Positions 5,477 to 5,673 of a stretch of DNA of 5,673 nt are shown piece by piece (the stretch's first letter is position 1; each line of letters opens with the position of its first letter). This DNA is from Rickettsiales bacterium. Its GTDB lineage: Bacteria > Pseudomonadota > Alphaproteobacteria > Rs-D84 > CACZYB01. The stretch lies in NCBI GenBank assembly GCA_031276335.1, contig JAISNH010000014.1, positions 1-5,673 on the forward strand, in the 5' to 3' direction. The notes beneath the pieces are model-generated. The model worked only from the letters and a program-made list of their open reading frames with translations, was not told the DNA's origin and did not search any database. The position numbers and the translations under genes were made by a program.

Positions 5477-5511
5477 GTAAAAAATCGGCGACGGGTACGG
5501 CGGTTTTTTAC
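5477..5511. terminator. A-tract/T-tract inverted repeat in the rho-helicase gap, proximal
   Basis: GTAAAAAATCG (5477-5487) pairs with CGGTTTTTTAC (5501-5511): ten Watson-Crick pairs and one T-G wobble around a 13-base loop. The stem carries A6 on one side and T6 on the other. It lies only 26 bases upstream of the helicase start, so it is either a late bidirectional terminator or a leader structure affecting helicase expression. Function is inferred. Confidence 0.4.
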
Positions 5512-5520
5512 TCGTATTCC
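5490..5520 (+). repeat. Degenerate intergenic repeat, copy 2
   Basis: It shares GTACGG, TTTTTTACTC and TATTCC in the same order with 1228-1258; the differences are small insertions and substitutions between these blocks. It overlaps the right arm of the inverted repeat at 5477-5511, whereas copy 1 has no matching left arm. Confidence 0.5.
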
Positions 5521-5522
5521 CC

Positions 5523-5565
5523 AGTCGAAAAAATTCGGCATAGCCGGTCTTGTAATTTTTCGACT
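5523..5565. terminator. Inverted repeat just downstream of rho, possible terminator
   Basis: AGTCGAAAAAATT (5523-5535) pairs with AATTTTTCGACT (5554-5565) with one bulged A, a 12-bp AT-rich stem. Inside it a second stem, CGGC/GCCG (5536-5546, ATA loop), can form. On the minus strand the structure begins a few bases after the rho stop codon, where a terminator would be expected. The T run lies within the stem and not after it, so this is not a textbook intrinsic terminator. Confidence 0.45.
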
Positions 5566-5569
5566 ACTT

Positions 5570-5673
5570 TTAGTTGTTCATCATCTCGAAGAACTCCTTG
5601 TTGGTCTTCGTGTGCTTGATTTTTTCGAGCAGGAAGTCCATGGCGTCCGGCGCGCCCATCGAAACGAGTATGC
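5570..5673 (-). CDS. rho: Transcription termination factor Rho, C-terminal 33 residues (5' end outside window)
   Basis: The minus strand encodes ILVSMGAPDAMDFLLEK, then IKHTKTNKEFFEMMNN and TAA. This matches the conserved end of bacterial Rho, where the E. coli protein has GEIDAMEFLINKL and then TKTNDDFFEMMKRS. Rho is a hexameric RNA-dependent ATPase that ends transcription of unstructured, C-rich RNAs. The part seen lies after the RecA-like ATPase core, so no catalytic motif is visible; identification rests on this tail alone, which is distinctive. The cut is the window edge, not a biological truncation. An AT-rich inverted repeat follows directly (5523-5565), then the helicase gene on the same strand. 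Confidence 0.93.
   Translation of the reverse strand, partial: ILVSMGAPDAMDFLLEKIKHTKTNKEFFEMMNN

Overview
The window is a stretch of bacterial chromosome. Coding sequence is GC-rich with G/C-biased third positions, yet ATA (Ile) and AGG (Arg) codons are frequent. An MsbA-type exporter, a Rho factor with a proteobacterial-looking C-terminus and REP-like palindromes of the CGTCATTCCGGCGAAAGCCGG kind suggest a Gram-negative, broadly proteobacterial or related organism. I cannot place it more closely from sequence alone.

Layout. (1) 1-1229, + strand: the C-terminal part of an MsbA-like ABC exporter (last membrane helices plus a complete ATPase domain), cut by the window edge. (2) 1292-1380, - strand: tRNA-Ser(GCU) with encoded CCA and a plausible promoter at 1392-1420. 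(3) 1556-3372, + strand: three genes I cannot assign to a known family. They are a 114-residue single-pass membrane protein with a coiled coil and a cysteine-rich tail, a 202-residue soluble helical protein, and a 172-residue soluble helical protein with its own sigma70-like promoter. (4) 3373-4002: a gene-poor interval. It holds a near-consensus sigma70 promoter followed about 75 bases later by an intrinsic terminator (a candidate small RNA of roughly 70 nt), then a cluster of degenerate REP-like repeats ending in an inverted pair, then small hairpins. (5) 4003-5451, - strand: a DEAD-box-family RNA helicase with an unusual DETD motif II and a C-terminal acidic tandem repeat. (6) 5452-5569: an intergenic gap with two consecutive A-tract/T-tract inverted repeats. 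(7) 5570-5673, - strand: the last 33 codons of rho.

How the parts relate. rho and the helicase lie in the same direction and both act on RNA, but hairpins separate them, so co-transcription is uncertain. The exporter and the tRNA converge. The three orphan genes point the same way but have gaps of 200 and 144 bases, and the last has its own promoter, so they do not look like a tight operon. I see no CRISPR array, transposase, integrase, toxin-antitoxin pair or recognisable defence system. The best candidates for something undescribed are the small RNA at about 3446-3516 and the orphan proteins.
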